From Chryseobacterium sp. IHB B 17019 (GTDB lineage: Bacteria; Bacteroidota; Bacteroidia; Flavobacteriales; Weeksellaceae): a DNA stretch of 64,000 bases. The translations under genes were made by a program, and so were the position numbers. Under the pieces are notes generated by a model. The model was not told where the DNA came from. It did not search any database and saw only the letters and a program-made list of their open reading frames with translations. Below are positions 45,113 to 54,672 of the stretch, piece by piece (the first letter of the stretch is position 1; each line of letters opens with the position of its first letter). Location: contig NZ_CP013293.1 of the NCBI RefSeq assembly GCF_001456155.1, forward strand, positions 2,294,001 through 2,358,000, given 5' to 3'.

Positions 45113-46239
45113 AATTTATTATAAAAAGTATTTTAATTCTGCTTGTAGTTTTCCAAATTTCAGTTTTTGGACAGAAAACCCAGGATGATTCCTTGCTCAC
45201 AATAGCCAATCTGGAAATTTATGATAACCCTGAAAAATCCATCAACATCGTAAAAAGCCTGCTCAAAAAAGAGAAGGATATAAATAAATCGGTCACACTT
45301 TATATGCTGCTTTCAACAGCAAATATTGCGCAGAGAAACTTTGATGAATCTTTGAAATATATTTTAAAAGCGAAAGAACTGGCGCAAAAAACAAGTGACC
45401 TGAAAACCCGGACCAGAGTTCTGGTTTCTGTTGCCATACAGTATCAGCAGATGGAATTGTTCAGTAAAAGCCTGGAAACGCTTGATGAAGCCGAGCAATA
45501 CCTATCCCAGATTCCCGATAATATCCCGGAAAAAAACCTTGAAACTGCAAGAATCTATGCCATTCGGGGAATGATCTACAAGAGCCAGTCGAATTCTGAA
45601 ATTGCCCTTGAAAAATTTTTAAAATCTATTGAAAGCTTTGAAAAAATAAAATCTGGAGAAACTATCAATGCCAATAAAAGTGTTGTCTATTACAATATCG
45701 GATACTGCTATCTTAATCTGAATCAAAATGATAAGGCTGAGCGGGCTTTTTTACAATCCATCAGCTATGCGCAAAAAAATAAAGCAAAAAGCCTTGAAGC
45801 CTTCGCATTAAAAGGAATGGCAGAGCTTTATAAGCAAAAGCGTGAAAACCAAACTGCCCTGAACCTTCTGATTAAAGCTGAAAATCTTTGTAAAAATACA
45901 GGTGATCTCGTTCTGAACGCCGGAATTTACAAGGAGATGGCAGACAATTATCTGGCAATGAGAAACCAGGACCTTTATCAGAATTATAACAGGAAATATT
46001 TTGAAATGCAGTTCAGGAAGCAGCAAAATGAGCTTAATTCCATCAATCAGGTCATCGACAATCACAATAAAGAAACTTTACTGAAAAGCAAAAATCTAAA
46101 AAACAGACATCAGCTTTTAATGGCTTCGGCAGTCGGATTAGGAATACTTATCATTGCGATATTGCTTATACTGGTCATCAAAATAAGGAAACAGAATAAA
46201 AAATACCATAAAGAAATCCAACAGCTCATCCGGTCCTGA
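45109..46239 (+). CDS. TPR membrane protein, regulator sibling without DNA-binding domain
   Basis: 376 residues starting inside the stop of the TPR/AraC gene (ATGA, 45109-45112), hence translationally coupled. Signal peptide ending SVFGQ, TPR repeats over about 30-310 (e.g. SVVYYNIGYCYLNLNQNDKAE), a membrane helix at about 345-363 and only a short basic tail (KIRKQNKKYHKEIQQLIRS). The layout equals its neighbour minus the helix-turn-helix. It may heterodimerise with the regulator as ligand sensor or antagonist. Confidence 0.88.
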   Translation: MKFIIKSILILLVVFQISVFGQKTQDDSLLTIANLEIYDNPEKSINIVKSLLKKEKDINKSVTLYMLLSTANIAQRNFDESLKYILKAKELAQKTSDLKTRTRVLVSVAIQYQQMELFSKSLETLDEAEQYLSQIPDNIPEKNLETARIYAIRGMIYKSQSNSEIALEKFLKSIESFEKIKSGETINANKSVVYYNIGYCYLNLNQNDKAERAFLQSISYAQKNKAKSLEAFALKGMAELYKQKRENQTALNLLIKAENLCKNTGDLVLNAGIYKEMADNYLAMRNQDLYQNYNRKYFEMQFRKQQNELNSINQVIDNHNKETLLKSKNLKNRHQLLMASAVGLGILIIAILLILVIKIRKQNKKYHKEIQQLIRS

Positions 46240-46361
46240 TTTCGGAATATTATTCCTAAAACCCCATAAATAAGCAATTATAGGGCATCTATGTGGTACT
46301 TATTAATTTTTAAACAATATGTTTATTTGTTAATTTTATCTCAAATTAATAATAACAAAAT

Positions 46362-46958
46362 ATGATCATCAGTGAAAACCTGTTGTTTTCGTATGGAGCT
46401 GAGCTGCAAAATTTTAACTCCGGTGAATTTATCTTTGAAGAAGGAAGCACGCCAAAATATTACTTACAGATAAAAACCGGAACAGTGAAGCTGAGCAGCT
46501 TTATCGAAGACGGCAAAGAGTTTATACACGGGATTCCCTTTGATGGTCACTGCTTTGCCGAAACCTACATTTTTCATAATAAAAAGTATGCTGTAAATGC
46601 AATAGCCATTACAAATTGCGAAATTATAAGACTGGAAAAAAAACGTATTTCCCAGCTTTTAATAAAAAATCCTGAGCTTATTCTCAATATGTATTCGTAT
46701 ACCGCAGATCGTATGCATTACAGATATGTGGTTTCCGCTCCGTTTTCTTTTCAGGATCCTTTAACTAAACTGAACCTTATCATGAATCATATTAAAAACA
46801 ATTTTGGATTCATAGAAAAATTTTCATTTGCCATCCCGTATACAAGGCAGCAGTTGGCTTCGCTCACCGGAATGCGCATAGAAACTGTAATACGAGCCAT
46901 TAAAAAAATGGAACAGCAAAATATTGTGAAAATTGCCAACAGTAAAATTTACATTTAA
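46362..46958 (+). CDS. Crp/Fnr-family regulator
   Basis: 198 residues. A cNMP-binding-like beta-roll (residues 5-110, GEFIFEEGSTPKYYLQIKTGTVKLS) precedes a helix-turn-helix (YTRQQLASLTGMRIETVIRAIKKME). Fe-S cysteines of Fnr are absent and the cAMP arginine is not obvious, so the signal is unknown. Monocistronic, with a 120-base leader. Confidence 0.92.
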   Translation: MIISENLLFSYGAELQNFNSGEFIFEEGSTPKYYLQIKTGTVKLSSFIEDGKEFIHGIPFDGHCFAETYIFHNKKYAVNAIAITNCEIIRLEKKRISQLLIKNPELILNMYSYTADRMHYRYVVSAPFSFQDPLTKLNLIMNHIKNNFGFIEKFSFAIPYTRQQLASLTGMRIETVIRAIKKMEQQNIVKIANSKIYI

Positions 46959-46988
46959 ACAGCTATTTTAATTAAAATTTAAACTAAA

Positions 46989-47024
46989 AAATCCTTAACC
47001 GAAAACAGTTAAGGATTTTCATTT
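46989..47024. terminator. Bidirectional terminator between crp-like gene and pafA
   Basis: ATCCTTAAC and GTTAAGGAT pair around an 8-base loop, with A and T runs on either side, between the two convergent genes. Confidence 0.8.
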
Positions 47025-47040
47025 TTATATAAACTTTATG

Positions 47041-48687
47041 TTATTTTCCAATAGCTTCCGTGATCGGGTTTCCGACATTTCCGCTTGGGAACTGGATTTT
47101 TAATAATGCAGAAAGCGTAGGCGCAATATCCGTCATATTATAGGGTTTATTGCTTTCACCGCGCTGAATTCCCCAGCCCATAAAAATCAACGGAATATGG
47201 GAATCATAGGAATTCCAAACACTATGTGTGGTTCCTGTTTTTGCATAAGTAGGAAGCATGGAATCATGTGAAATCAACTGGATATCACCACTTCTCTCGC
47301 GATTGATCCCATTAATAATTCTTTGTTTAATAGGCTCGGGAATGGTAGCCTCCTGAACTTCCGTCACAGAAACTGCATATAAAACCGTAGGATCTTTTTC
47401 CAATTCTTTAATGGTAAAATCTTTTACATCTTCCAGCTCGATCTTATTTTCTTTCAACAGCTTTCTATCAAAATAAACCTGATAATTATCCACGGCATTG
47501 ATTAATTTATCAACCCCGAATTTATCTTTTAATTTTTGGTTAACGCTTTTCTCCATTCCATCGCCGAAGAAACCTGTTGCAATTTTATGCTCCTGCAAAA
47601 ATCCTACAGAATGCGCCCCACCGTGGTCTGCAGAAAGGAAAACCGTGTACTGCCCTTTTCCTACTTTTGAATCTAAATAACTAAAAAACTGTGCTAAATC
47701 CTGGTCTAATCTTAAATAAACATCTTCAACTTCAATAGAATTCGGACCGAATTTGTGACCTGCATAATCTGTTGATGCTAAATTAACTGCCAACATATCC
47801 GTAATATCATCACTTCCTAGCTTTTCTCCTTCCACAGAAGCTTCTGCCAGCTTCAAAGTCAGCGTATTTCCGAAAGGTGTATAGCGAATATTGTCTTTTC
47901 TGGCCTGATAATCAGCTGCTAAATTACTGTAAGGAAAAGTGGGCGTTTTTGCACTTCCCAACAAGCCTTCCCATGAAGAATTATCCGGTGAACTTTCCGT
48001 ATATTGATTGATCGGAAGTAAGGTATTCCATCCGTTTGCTACTAATTTATCCGCCAAATTCTGAGAATTGAAAGCCTTCAACCATTGTGGCAGATCATTC
48101 ATATACCAGGTGCTCGTGATAAAATCTCCCGAAGAATCATCAAACCAGTACGCTCCGTTCGGAGTGTGGCCGGCCGGAAGAATTGAGGCACGGTCTTTCA
48201 AAGAGACACCAATTACTTTTCCCTGAAAATTGGTTGCCAGTCTTAATTCATCCGAAATTGTTGTAGACCAAAGATTTTTCGGGGAATGGCTTCCTACTTT
48301 TACATTGGTAGTCCCCACCGGTTTTACATTTTCGTCTGTTGTACAATATACATTTTGCCCTGTTTCCTTGTCTGTCCAGTCGTTGCCTGCAATCCCATGA
48401 ATCGCCGGAACTGATCCCGTATAGATGCAAGCATGTCCCAAAGCCGTAACTGTAGGAACATAGGGAATATTAACATTATTTAAAGAATATCCTGTATTTA
48501 AAAGCCTTTTAAAGCCATCATTTCCATATTTGCCGTAAAAACGGTACAAATAATCCCATCTCATCTGGTCTACTACCAATCCTACCACCAATTTTGGCCT
48601 TTCTAACTGAGAATTTCTGTTCTTCTGCGCATTGATTGTGAAAACGGATAAAAAAGTAACCGCTGCAATCGAAATTTTCCTAAGCAT
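47041..48687 (-). CDS. pafA: PafA-type alkaline phosphatase
   Basis: 548 residues with a signal peptide ending TINAQ. Closely follows Elizabethkingia PafA: the Thr nucleophile in VPTVTALGH (Thr81), Asn102 (GNDW), the Lys/Arg pair Lys164 and Arg166 (SLKDRAS), and the zinc ligands in STDYAGH, SADHGGAH and GTTHSVWN. PafA releases phosphate from phosphomonoesters outside the cytoplasm and, unlike PhoA/PhoX, keeps working in high phosphate. Ends at a bidirectional terminator; no other Pho genes adjacent. Confidence 0.96.
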   Translation of the reverse strand: MLRKISIAAVTFLSVFTINAQKNRNSQLERPKLVVGLVVDQMRWDYLYRFYGKYGNDGFKRLLNTGYSLNNVNIPYVPTVTALGHACIYTGSVPAIHGIAGNDWTDKETGQNVYCTTDENVKPVGTTNVKVGSHSPKNLWSTTISDELRLATNFQGKVIGVSLKDRASILPAGHTPNGAYWFDDSSGDFITSTWYMNDLPQWLKAFNSQNLADKLVANGWNTLLPINQYTESSPDNSSWEGLLGSAKTPTFPYSNLAADYQARKDNIRYTPFGNTLTLKLAEASVEGEKLGSDDITDMLAVNLASTDYAGHKFGPNSIEVEDVYLRLDQDLAQFFSYLDSKVGKGQYTVFLSADHGGAHSVGFLQEHKIATGFFGDGMEKSVNQKLKDKFGVDKLINAVDNYQVYFDRKLLKENKIELEDVKDFTIKELEKDPTVLYAVSVTEVQEATIPEPIKQRIINGINRERSGDIQLISHDSMLPTYAKTGTTHSVWNSYDSHIPLIFMGWGIQRGESNKPYNMTDIAPTLSALLKIQFPSGNVGNPITEAIGK

Positions 48688-48807
48688 TAAGTAAAAATTT
48701 TATTAAAAACAAAGGTACGAGTTTTGAATTTTGGGTATATGAAATTTTGATTAATTTTGAAAAAACCCAAACGTCATTTACTTTTTTCACTAAATACTTT
48801 TTAATTA

Positions 48808-49134
48808 ATGAAAATTATCAGACCTTTTCTTTTATTTATTTCAATTCTTTTGTTTGGCTGGCTTTTTATGAGTAATATCAATCTCATTAATGTTGCAGCG
48901 ACACTTAATGAAGCAGAAATAAGCTCAGAAACTGCAAAGGTGAACAGTTTTACCGACATTAATCAGCTTAAAGAATTCACAATTGAAAAGATCAATTACC
49001 TGGAAATAATCAGAAAACGATTTTCAGAAAACGCTGTGATAAGACTGGCTGTCATATCAATTCTGATCCTTTTACAAATTATACTTTATTTCACAAAAGG
49101 AAATTTTTTACAACCGAAATCATTAGATTTTTAA
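48808..49134 (+). CDS. Small two-helix membrane protein, unknown
   Basis: 108 residues. Helices at about 5-27 and 79-98, joined by an acidic periplasmic loop (EISSETAKVNSFTDI). A basic tail follows. Five bases separate it from the acetyltransferase gene, so they are probably co-transcribed. I recognise no family. Confidence 0.6.
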   Translation: MKIIRPFLLFISILLFGWLFMSNINLINVAATLNEAEISSETAKVNSFTDINQLKEFTIEKINYLEIIRKRFSENAVIRLAVISILILLQIILYFTKGNFLQPKSLDF

Positions 49135-49139
49135 TCAGA

Positions 49140-49679
49140 ATGGAAATCAGAAAACTAGAAAAACTAACCGGAAATCCGACATTAAACTGGGGACTCAATG
49201 GCTATGAGACCGACACAATCTTTGTTGTTTCATCTATTGAAATGTCCGATTCTTTTGAATTTAATTTAAGGGAGAAAAAACAACATTATAAGAAAATATG
49301 GGAAACAAATGAAGAAGATATTGCTGAACTGAATCAGGTTATTGAACAGGGACATTCTTTTGGAGCCTTTCATGAAGATCAGCTGGTTGGTTGGATTATC
49401 TGCGATTACAGAGAATGGAATAACAGTCTTTTTATTGAAAACCTGCTGATCAGTGAGCAGTTCAGAGGACAGAACATCGGAAGATTATTGATTAAAAATG
49501 TTAACCGAAAAGCAAGAGAACTGCAGTGCAGAATTGTAGAGCTGGAAACTCAGAACACCAATTTTCCCGCTATAAAATTTTATCAAAAAGCAGGCTTTCT
49601 ATTCACTGGAATTAATACAAAATTATATAATGACTCTTCGGAAACAGCTTTATTCATGAGCTTTGATGTCATGCTATAA
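49140..49679 (+). CDS. GNAT acetyltransferase, streptothricin-acetyltransferase-like
   Basis: 179 residues. IENLLISEQFRGQNIGRLLI holds the acetyl-CoA loop, followed by LETQNTNFPAIKFYQKAGF and a conserved LYND. The order and the LETQN/FYQK motif resemble streptothricin acetyltransferases (SatA/Sat4). That family resemblance does not prove resistance; many chromosomal relatives acetylate other amines. Confidence 0.85.
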   Translation: MEIRKLEKLTGNPTLNWGLNGYETDTIFVVSSIEMSDSFEFNLREKKQHYKKIWETNEEDIAELNQVIEQGHSFGAFHEDQLVGWIICDYREWNNSLFIENLLISEQFRGQNIGRLLIKNVNRKARELQCRIVELETQNTNFPAIKFYQKAGFLFTGINTKLYNDSSETALFMSFDVML

Positions 49680-49739
49680 ACTCTTTTTAATAAATAATTT
49701 TTATTGATATAGAAGTATTATCTTTAAAATTTACTTATT

Positions 49740-51449
49740 ATGAGGAAAATTACATTTATTTTATTCTTTTTTCTATTCCAGCAATTGGTGTTTGCACAAA
49801 AGGATCAATATTATCATTTTATAAAAACCTGGAACTTCGTAAAATACTATCATCCTGATCTTGCAAGCGGTAGAATTAATGCAGACAGTTTGTTTTTAGC
49901 AAATGTTGAAAAAATAAATTCCGGGCAAAACATTAACGAAATTATCCGGCAATTAACCGGCAATCTAAATACAAAGTTTTCAGGCTCTCCGATTATTGAT
50001 ACTCAAAAAGATATACTTTCTGAAAACCAAAATTTCGACTGGTTTCAGAAAAATAAAAAAATTGACGCTGAAAATAAGATTCTGCTTAATATTATTTACA
50101 AAAACAGATTTGATTACGGGCTTTTAGAAAATGGTAAATCAGTGAGTGATGAAAAAAAATATCCGTTTCCGAAAGAAGAGAATCTTCCTCCGGGCTACAG
50201 ATTATTAGCTTTAGCAAAAATTCAGGGCATTGTAGATTATCTCTTTCCTCATAAATATCTGATGGATAAGAATTTTGATTCTTTTTACACAAATTTATTG
50301 GAAGAAGCAGTAAAATCCCCGTCCAGAAAGGATTTTGAAATTATACTTGCCAAGGCAGTTTCAAAATTTGAAGACAGTCATGCATTAAGTTTTTACCGCC
50401 AGTTGAATTATAAAAGTGAAATTTTTAATGGTTCTTATTTTGCACCATTTGATTTTCAGATTGTTGATGATTATATTTTGGTTACCCATCTTATTTTTCC
50501 GGAAATTTGTTCAAAAGCTCAAATCAAAGTGGGTGACAGAATAACGGTGATTAACGGCAAAAATATTTCTGATGTTATTAAAGAAAAAAGAGAATTGCTC
50601 TCAGTTTCCAACACGGAAAAGCTTTTATATGTACTTTCAAAATATGAGAATAATCTGATCTGGACAGATAATCTGCCTCAAAAATCACTGAAATTCCAGT
50701 CTACAAAAGACAAAAATCATTCTGTGAAAATTGATATGGTTGATATACGTGATCAGGCAAAATATGCTGTTATAATGGATTATTTAAAGGAAAAGATCCA
50801 AAAGAAAGAAAATCGCAAACTTATTCATCATGATATAGCTTATTTTAAAATCAATCAGACTTTACAGTTTATCGACAATATTGCTGATGACAAAATAGAT
50901 GCTGTGATGGACAGTATTTTGAACGATGCTTCACAGAAAAAAGCCATTGTTTTTGATATGAGAGCTTATCCGGACTGGGGAGGTTTTGTCTATCATTACA
51001 TTTACAAATATTTCTCTCCCGCTGAAAATTATTTTGGAAAATATTATAAGCCTAATTTAAAAAATATCGGAACCTACGTATACAAGGATTACGATTATTT
51101 CCCGTCAATTCCTGGCAAAACAACCCATCAATACAAAGGAAAAGTCTTCATTCTCGTCAATCCTGAATCTCAAAGCGCAAGCGAATGGTACAGCATGGCT
51201 CTTCAGAAAATTTTTCCGCAATCTTTAACAATCGGGCAACAAACTGCCGGCGCAGACGGAGATTTGGTTAAAGTTAATCTACCGGGTGGTTATCTTTTAG
51301 AATTTACCGGAAACGGAATCTTTTATCCCGATAATTCCCAAACCCAACAAACAGGGATCAGAATTAATGAATTAATTAAATATAAAGATCAGGATATCCT
51401 GGAAAACCGCGACCTTGAATTTGAGAGGGTTTTGAATCTCATTAAATAA
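49740..51449 (+). CDS. Exported S41-family peptidase
   Basis: 569 residues with signal peptide ending LVFAQ. An N-terminal helical domain (25-190), a PDZ-like domain (about 235-290, including AQIKVGDRITVINGKNI) and a C-terminal S41 catalytic domain (about 375-530) with SASE at 479-482, which contains the nucleophile Ser, and a later GGYLLEFTGNG. This resembles tail-specific-protease homologues that cleave unfolded proteins in the periplasm. Confidence 0.9.
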   Translation: MRKITFILFFFLFQQLVFAQKDQYYHFIKTWNFVKYYHPDLASGRINADSLFLANVEKINSGQNINEIIRQLTGNLNTKFSGSPIIDTQKDILSENQNFDWFQKNKKIDAENKILLNIIYKNRFDYGLLENGKSVSDEKKYPFPKEENLPPGYRLLALAKIQGIVDYLFPHKYLMDKNFDSFYTNLLEEAVKSPSRKDFEIILAKAVSKFEDSHALSFYRQLNYKSEIFNGSYFAPFDFQIVDDYILVTHLIFPEICSKAQIKVGDRITVINGKNISDVIKEKRELLSVSNTEKLLYVLSKYENNLIWTDNLPQKSLKFQSTKDKNHSVKIDMVDIRDQAKYAVIMDYLKEKIQKKENRKLIHHDIAYFKINQTLQFIDNIADDKIDAVMDSILNDASQKKAIVFDMRAYPDWGGFVYHYIYKYFSPAENYFGKYYKPNLKNIGTYVYKDYDYFPSIPGKTTHQYKGKVFILVNPESQSASEWYSMALQKIFPQSLTIGQQTAGADGDLVKVNLPGGYLLEFTGNGIFYPDNSQTQQTGIRINELIKYKDQDILENRDLEFERVLNLIK

Positions 51450-51499
51450 ACGAACGAAACTTCATCGACAAAAACTATAAAAGGTATTTGAAATTTTAT

Positions 51500-51531
51500 T
51501 TTGTACTAATTGGTACAATTATATACCTTTG
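51500..51531 (+). promoter_or_regulatory. Promoter with TetR operator
   Basis: TTGTACTAATTGGTACAA (51501-51518), a palindrome of 6-bp arms around 6 bases, lies between a TTTG at 51500-51503 and TACCTTTG at 51524-51531, spaced 20 bases; this fits the Bacteroidota TTTG-N19-TAnnTTTG promoter. Occupying it would block sigma binding. It precedes the tetR start by 19 bases. Confidence 0.75.
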
Positions 51532-51549
51532 TCCTATCAAAATGAAAAA

Positions 51550-52134
51550 ATGGCAGGCAGACCAAAAATTTTCAATGAAGAAGAAGCTATAGCAAAAGCA
51601 ACTGAAGTTTTTAGAAATAAGGGCTATGATACCGCTTCTGCAGAGGAATTGCTGGAAGCTATGGGAATTGGAAAAGGAAGTTTTTATCTGGCTTTTAAAG
51701 GTGGAAAACAAGAATTGTATGTTCGCTCAATTAAACAATTTGCTGAATATTTTAACCAAAAAATAGCTCAGGCTATTGAAAATTCGGATAATCAGATTGA
51801 GTTTATAAAACAATTTTTCTTAAGTCTTGCCGATGCAAAAGATTGTGATGTTGATAGAGGCTGTTACCTCGGAAATGCTCTTGTTCAGCTTTCTGAAAAA
51901 GATGAAAGTATCAAAAAAATTACCGCTGAATTACTGAAAGGCTTGCAGAATATTTTTGCCGCAACAATTAAAAAAGCTCAGGAAAGCGGACAGTTGAAAA
52001 GTCAGGAAGATCCGGAAATTTTAGCATGGCATTTGACTAATCTTTGGAACGGAATTCATGTAACAAGACGAATGGAAAATTCTCCGGAGATCCTTCGTTG
52101 TATGATTAAAATGAATTTAAAATTATTAGAATAA
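51550..52134 (+). CDS. TetR/AcrR-family regulator
   Basis: 194 residues from the ATG at 51550. N-terminal helix-turn-helix MAGRPKIFNEEEAIAKATEV then YDTASAEELLEAMGIGKGSFY is diagnostic. The C-terminal ligand domain (about 70-194) resembles the TetR_C_16/AefR-type subgroup and contains CDVDRGC. It is followed by an SDR gene whose upstream region has the same operator, so it represses both itself and that enzyme. Confidence 0.93.
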   Translation: MAGRPKIFNEEEAIAKATEVFRNKGYDTASAEELLEAMGIGKGSFYLAFKGGKQELYVRSIKQFAEYFNQKIAQAIENSDNQIEFIKQFFLSLADAKDCDVDRGCYLGNALVQLSEKDESIKKITAELLKGLQNIFAATIKKAQESGQLKSQEDPEILAWHLTNLWNGIHVTRRMENSPEILRCMIKMNLKLLE

Positions 52135-52150
52135 ATTTTTTTCACATATT

Positions 52151-52168
52151 TTGTACTAAATAGTACAA
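52151..52168 (+). promoter_or_regulatory. Second TetR operator, upstream of the SDR gene
   Basis: TTGTACTAAATAGTACAA matches the operator at 51501-51518 in both arms and differs only inside the central 6 bases. It lies 39 bases before the SDR start. Confidence 0.8.
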
Positions 52169-52206
52169 TATTTAAAATTTAATAAAAATTAAACAAACAA
52201 ATTATT

Positions 52207-52944
52207 ATGAACACAACAAACAACACCATCTTAATTACTGGCGGAGGTTCAGGAATCGGTTTAGAAATTGCAAAAGCATTAAGCCCTGCGAATAAAATCA
52301 TCATCGTTGGAAGAACTAAAGAAAAATTAGAAGCAGCCGCTAAAGATTTAGAAAATGTTTTCACCATTCAGGCTGATATCACGAATGAAGCTGATATTGA
52401 CAGATTGTATGAAGAAGTAAAAACGACTTTCGGAAGCATCAATATTTTGATTAATAATGCAGGAAATGCTTATGTTCACAATCTTGCGAACGACGGAGAC
52501 ATTTACAGCAAAGCATTGGCAGAATTTACTACCAATTATTTTGCGCCGATCAGATTGACAGACAAATTCCTTCCCTTATTAAAACAACAAAACGAAGCAG
52601 CCATCGTGAATGTTTCGTCTATCGTTGGATTGGTTCCGGGCTCTCATGTTCCGACTTATTCAGACTCAAAAGCTGCGCTTCACTCCCATACCAGGTTGTT
52701 GAGATACGAACTGGCAAAAGATACCAACGTAAAAGTTTTCGAATTGATGCCACCATTGGTAGACACAGATTTTTCCGTAGAAATCGGAGGCAGAGAAAAC
52801 GGAATTCCCGCTTCGGATGTTGCCGAAGACCTTGTAAAAGCACTTCAGGAAGATATTTATGAAATTCGCGTTGGAAATACAGGTTTGCTGTACGACAATT
52901 TCTTTGCAACTACGGAAGGGGCTTTCGCGACTTTTAATAATTAA
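52207..52944 (+). CDS. SDR-family oxidoreductase (DltE-like)
   Basis: 245 residues. Rossmann cofactor loop TGGGSGIGLEIAKAL (residues about 11-25), NNAG at 81-84 and the catalytic Ser with YSDSK (Tyr155-x3-Lys159 type) of the classical short-chain dehydrogenase family; the size and NPPLVDTDF-like C-terminal pattern suit the DltE/YdfG-like group. The TetR-type operator upstream indicates inducible expression by a small molecule, perhaps an aldehyde or quinone. Substrate unknown. Confidence 0.92.
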   Translation: MNTTNNTILITGGGSGIGLEIAKALSPANKIIIVGRTKEKLEAAAKDLENVFTIQADITNEADIDRLYEEVKTTFGSINILINNAGNAYVHNLANDGDIYSKALAEFTTNYFAPIRLTDKFLPLLKQQNEAAIVNVSSIVGLVPGSHVPTYSDSKAALHSHTRLLRYELAKDTNVKVFELMPPLVDTDFSVEIGGRENGIPASDVAEDLVKALQEDIYEIRVGNTGLLYDNFFATTEGAFATFNN

Positions 52945-53124
52945 AATTTTCGTCATTCCTGAGAAGGTTGATTCCATATATTTTATCTCTCACGGGTTTT
53001 TCTGTGGGGGATTTTTTATATTAAGAATGAATTTAGATTGTAGCTTAGAGTTCCTATTATTTTTTTATTAAAGTTAAAAGGAAAATATGCATCTTTGAAG
53101 AAACAAAAACTAATATTACTCGTC

Positions 53125-54192
53125 ATGAAATACTTTTCTTATTTACTTTTAACGATATTCTCCTTTCAATATATAAATGCTCAGAAAAGAAATTTTAAAT
53201 GTGAAAAAGTATATGACGCCGTAAAACTTATAGATGAAAAAAAGTATGATGAAGGGATTACTATATTAAAAGAATGTGAGAAAGTAGATCCTGCAGATTA
53301 TACTTATCCATACGAAATTGCTTATGCCTTGATAAAAAAAAAGAACTACAAAGAAGCAATTTCACAACTGGAAAAAATAAAAAAATATGAAAATATAGCG
53401 GCAGATTATTTTCAGTTGCTTGGAAACACCTATGACTACGATGGTAACCCAGATAAAGCAATAAAAACTTACGATGAAGGATTAAAAAAATTCCCGAATG
53501 CAGGTAGGCTGTATTTAGAAAAAGGAATTATGTACGAACTTGATAAACCTTTGGAAGCCATAAAAATATATGAAAAAGGAATAGCTGTGGATCCTGCATA
53601 TCCTTCAAACTATTACAGAGTTTCAAAATTATACTTAAAATCGAATGATAAATTTTCCGGTTTGATTTATGGTGAAATTTTCCTCAACCTAGAGCGAACG
53701 ACATCCCGTTCACAAGAAATCAGTGAACTACTTTATGAAGGCTACAAAAAATCTATCACAATTGAATCCAAAGAGATAAAAAGAGTGGATTTCTGTGAAG
53801 TCGTAATTGATGCACAAAATTTTGAGAATGATAAAAAGTTTCCTTTATGTATGATTTTTGGGAAAAACTTCATTCTTTCCACTTTAAACCATAAAGAATT
53901 TAATCTCGAAAGTTTAGTCACGATGCGTAATCAGTTTGTGAAAGAATATTTTAAAAAAGACTATAAAGAATATCCTAATGTACTGTTCAGTTATTTCAAG
54001 AAAATGGAAGACAGTAAAGTTCTCAATGCTTACAATCATTATATTTTTCAGATAGGTGACGAACAGGCTTTTAAAACATGGCAAATTAATAATCAAGCTG
54101 AGTATGATAAATTTGTAGATTGGTATACAACTAAAGAAAATGGTCTTAAGATTGACACTAGAAATGTATTTATATCAGATCAAATAAAATAA
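53125..54192 (+). CDS. Exported TPR-repeat protein
   Basis: 355 residues from the ATG at 53125, with a signal peptide ending YINAQ; an upstream TTG would add 10 residues. Four TPR-type units cover 35-185 (YFQLLGNTYDYDGNPDKAIKTYDEGL, YEKGIAVDPAYPSNYYRVSKLYLKS). The C-terminal half is a distinct unrecognised domain (YCEVVIDAQNF..., MIFGKNFILSTL). Scaffold or chaperone role is likely only in a general sense. Followed after 18 bases by a membrane protein gene. Confidence 0.78.
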   Translation: MKYFSYLLLTIFSFQYINAQKRNFKCEKVYDAVKLIDEKKYDEGITILKECEKVDPADYTYPYEIAYALIKKKNYKEAISQLEKIKKYENIAADYFQLLGNTYDYDGNPDKAIKTYDEGLKKFPNAGRLYLEKGIMYELDKPLEAIKIYEKGIAVDPAYPSNYYRVSKLYLKSNDKFSGLIYGEIFLNLERTTSRSQEISELLYEGYKKSITIESKEIKRVDFCEVVIDAQNFENDKKFPLCMIFGKNFILSTLNHKEFNLESLVTMRNQFVKEYFKKDYKEYPNVLFSYFKKMEDSKVLNAYNHYIFQIGDEQAFKTWQINNQAEYDKFVDWYTTKENGLKIDTRNVFISDQIK

Positions 54193-54210
54193 TTATCGAT
54201 TGCTATTAAG

Positions 54211-54582
54211 TTGAAAACACTGAAAATTATTTCCATACTTTTTTATTCATTCATCCTTCTTATGGGTACAATAATACCTATTCCTTTCATTTTCTGGCTT
54301 GCTTATACAGTCTTTTCTTTCGGAAATATTGATCAGATTTTTGCTATACTAGGAATTATTGGGATTATTTTGAGCTTTATTAAATGGAAAAATGATATTT
54401 TAATATCAATAATAAGTTTTGCATTAATGCTTTCTCCAATAATAAGCAGATTATTACAAATTCCAATTTATAAATTTAATTATCTTGGATTTATCATTCC
54501 ATTTTCAATTTTTGTTTTATTGTATTCAGTTTTTATAATTTTGAAATATTTCAAAGTTAAAAATGAATACCTGTCAAAATAA
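54211..54582 (+). CDS. Four-helix membrane protein, unknown
   Basis: 123 residues from a TTG at 54211; no in-frame ATG is available before residue 18. Four hydrophobic segments (about 5-27, 35-53, 60-80, 90-113) with very short connections. Together with the TPR gene it may be one transcript. TTG initiation is uncommon in this group, so the start is uncertain. Confidence 0.5.
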   Translation: MKTLKIISILFYSFILLMGTIIPIPFIFWLAYTVFSFGNIDQIFAILGIIGIILSFIKWKNDILISIISFALMLSPIISRLLQIPIYKFNYLGFIIPFSIFVLLYSVFIILKYFKVKNEYLSK

Positions 54583-54672
54583 TGTGTCATAACAACTTTT
54601 GGAGGAATTAAAATTTTTAACCAGTTTCTAATAATTAAGTAATAAATTCAACAGTTCAGATGTTATAATAAT

